IMG/VR virus record: IMGVR_UViG_3300027714_000064
Location: 1 to 32,795 of that record
From: a virus
Length of the DNA stretch: 32,795 nucleotides
Strand: one strand, 5' to 3'
The stretch's first letter is position 1; the number at the start of each line of letters is the position of its first letter. Both the position numbers and the translations under genes were made by a program. Below, piece by piece: positions 32,735-32,795 of this stretch. The notes under the pieces are model-generated. The model saw only the letters and a list, made by a program, of their open reading frames with translations, did not search any database and had not been told where the DNA came from.

Positions 32735-32795
32735 ATTATAAATATCTATTATATATTATTATATATAAATTATTATTATTATTATTATATATAAA
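32735..32795. repeat. AT-only tract with ATT triplet repeat
   Basis: Sixty bases made almost only of A and T, including about six ATT units and two copies of ATATATAAA (32761 and 32787). It reaches the window end. It could be an easily melted origin or promoter region, or simply a neutral gap; no gene is visible in it. Confidence 0.6.
32737..32744 (-). promoter_or_regulatory. Octamer promoter candidate before the 57-residue gene
   Basis: The sense strand reads TATTTATA, 14 bases before the ATG at 32722, overlapping the region just before the ribosome site. The surrounding sequence is almost pure A and T, so chance occurrence is more likely here than elsewhere. Confidence 0.3.

Noticed and set aside
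5680-32744. Genuine rightward late promoters at the TATAAATA sites
   Set aside because: No plus-strand genes follow any of them; kept only as an alternative explanation of the octamer finding.
1-32795. tRNA genes, integrase, insertion sequences or attachment sites
   Set aside because: None could be recognised on either strand; gaps are too short and all are accounted for by the regulatory elements listed.

Overview
The window is one stretch of a dsDNA phage genome, AT-rich and coded wholly on the minus strand, so transcription runs from base 32795 towards base 1. T4-type tail genes (a gp6-like and a gp25-like baseplate wedge protein and a gp5-like spike) and a gp55-like late sigma factor point to a contractile-tailed, distantly T4-related phage. 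The fibre and structural proteins have the style of marine environmental phages: many Ser-Gly-Ser stretches, LamG-like modules and GNIS/SASG repeats. The host cannot be fixed from sequence. A Cys-Thr-Asp-Pro...Asn-Tyr-Asp-Pro...Asp-Asp-Gly-Thr-Cys motif in one structural protein is common in marine Bacteroidota. The -35/-10-like promoters and the AGGAG-type ribosome sites would fit a marine proteobacterium equally well. No integrase, tRNA, CRISPR array or insertion sequence was seen.

Layout in transcription order: (1) 32722-30425, a small helical protein, a four-helix membrane protein with a coiled coil, a Cys4 protein and a conserved small protein; (2) 30422-27870, a ClpP-type protease, an HD phosphohydrolase, a small membrane-anchored protein and the late sigma factor; (3) 27860-13528, the baseplate and tail genes, including the spike, gp25, gp6, a DNRLRE-like protein and a run of large adhesin-like proteins; (4) 13446-10273, a 1057-residue LamG protein that shares its C-terminal domain with the 427-residue protein before it; (5) 10248-5702, a DNA cassette of T7-type endonuclease I, a CHC2/TOPRIM primase and a single-chain fusion of the Mre11-like and Rad50-like subunits (T4 gp47 and gp46); (6) 5655-1, a very long tail fibre that runs off the window.

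Genes are tightly packed, many with overlapping or abutting stop and start codons, and no gap exceeds about 85 bases. The few true gaps fall into two classes. Three of them (before the primase, the 69-residue protein and the Cys4 protein) carry the same compact unit: a stop codon inside a hairpin, a T-run, the string CGTATATT and an ATG only 5-7 bases later. The other six contain an octamer, TATTTATA or TATTTATT in the sense direction, which is the reverse complement of the T4 late promoter TATAAATA or one base off it. This suggests separate early/middle and late control, with the late set including nearly all the structural transcripts.
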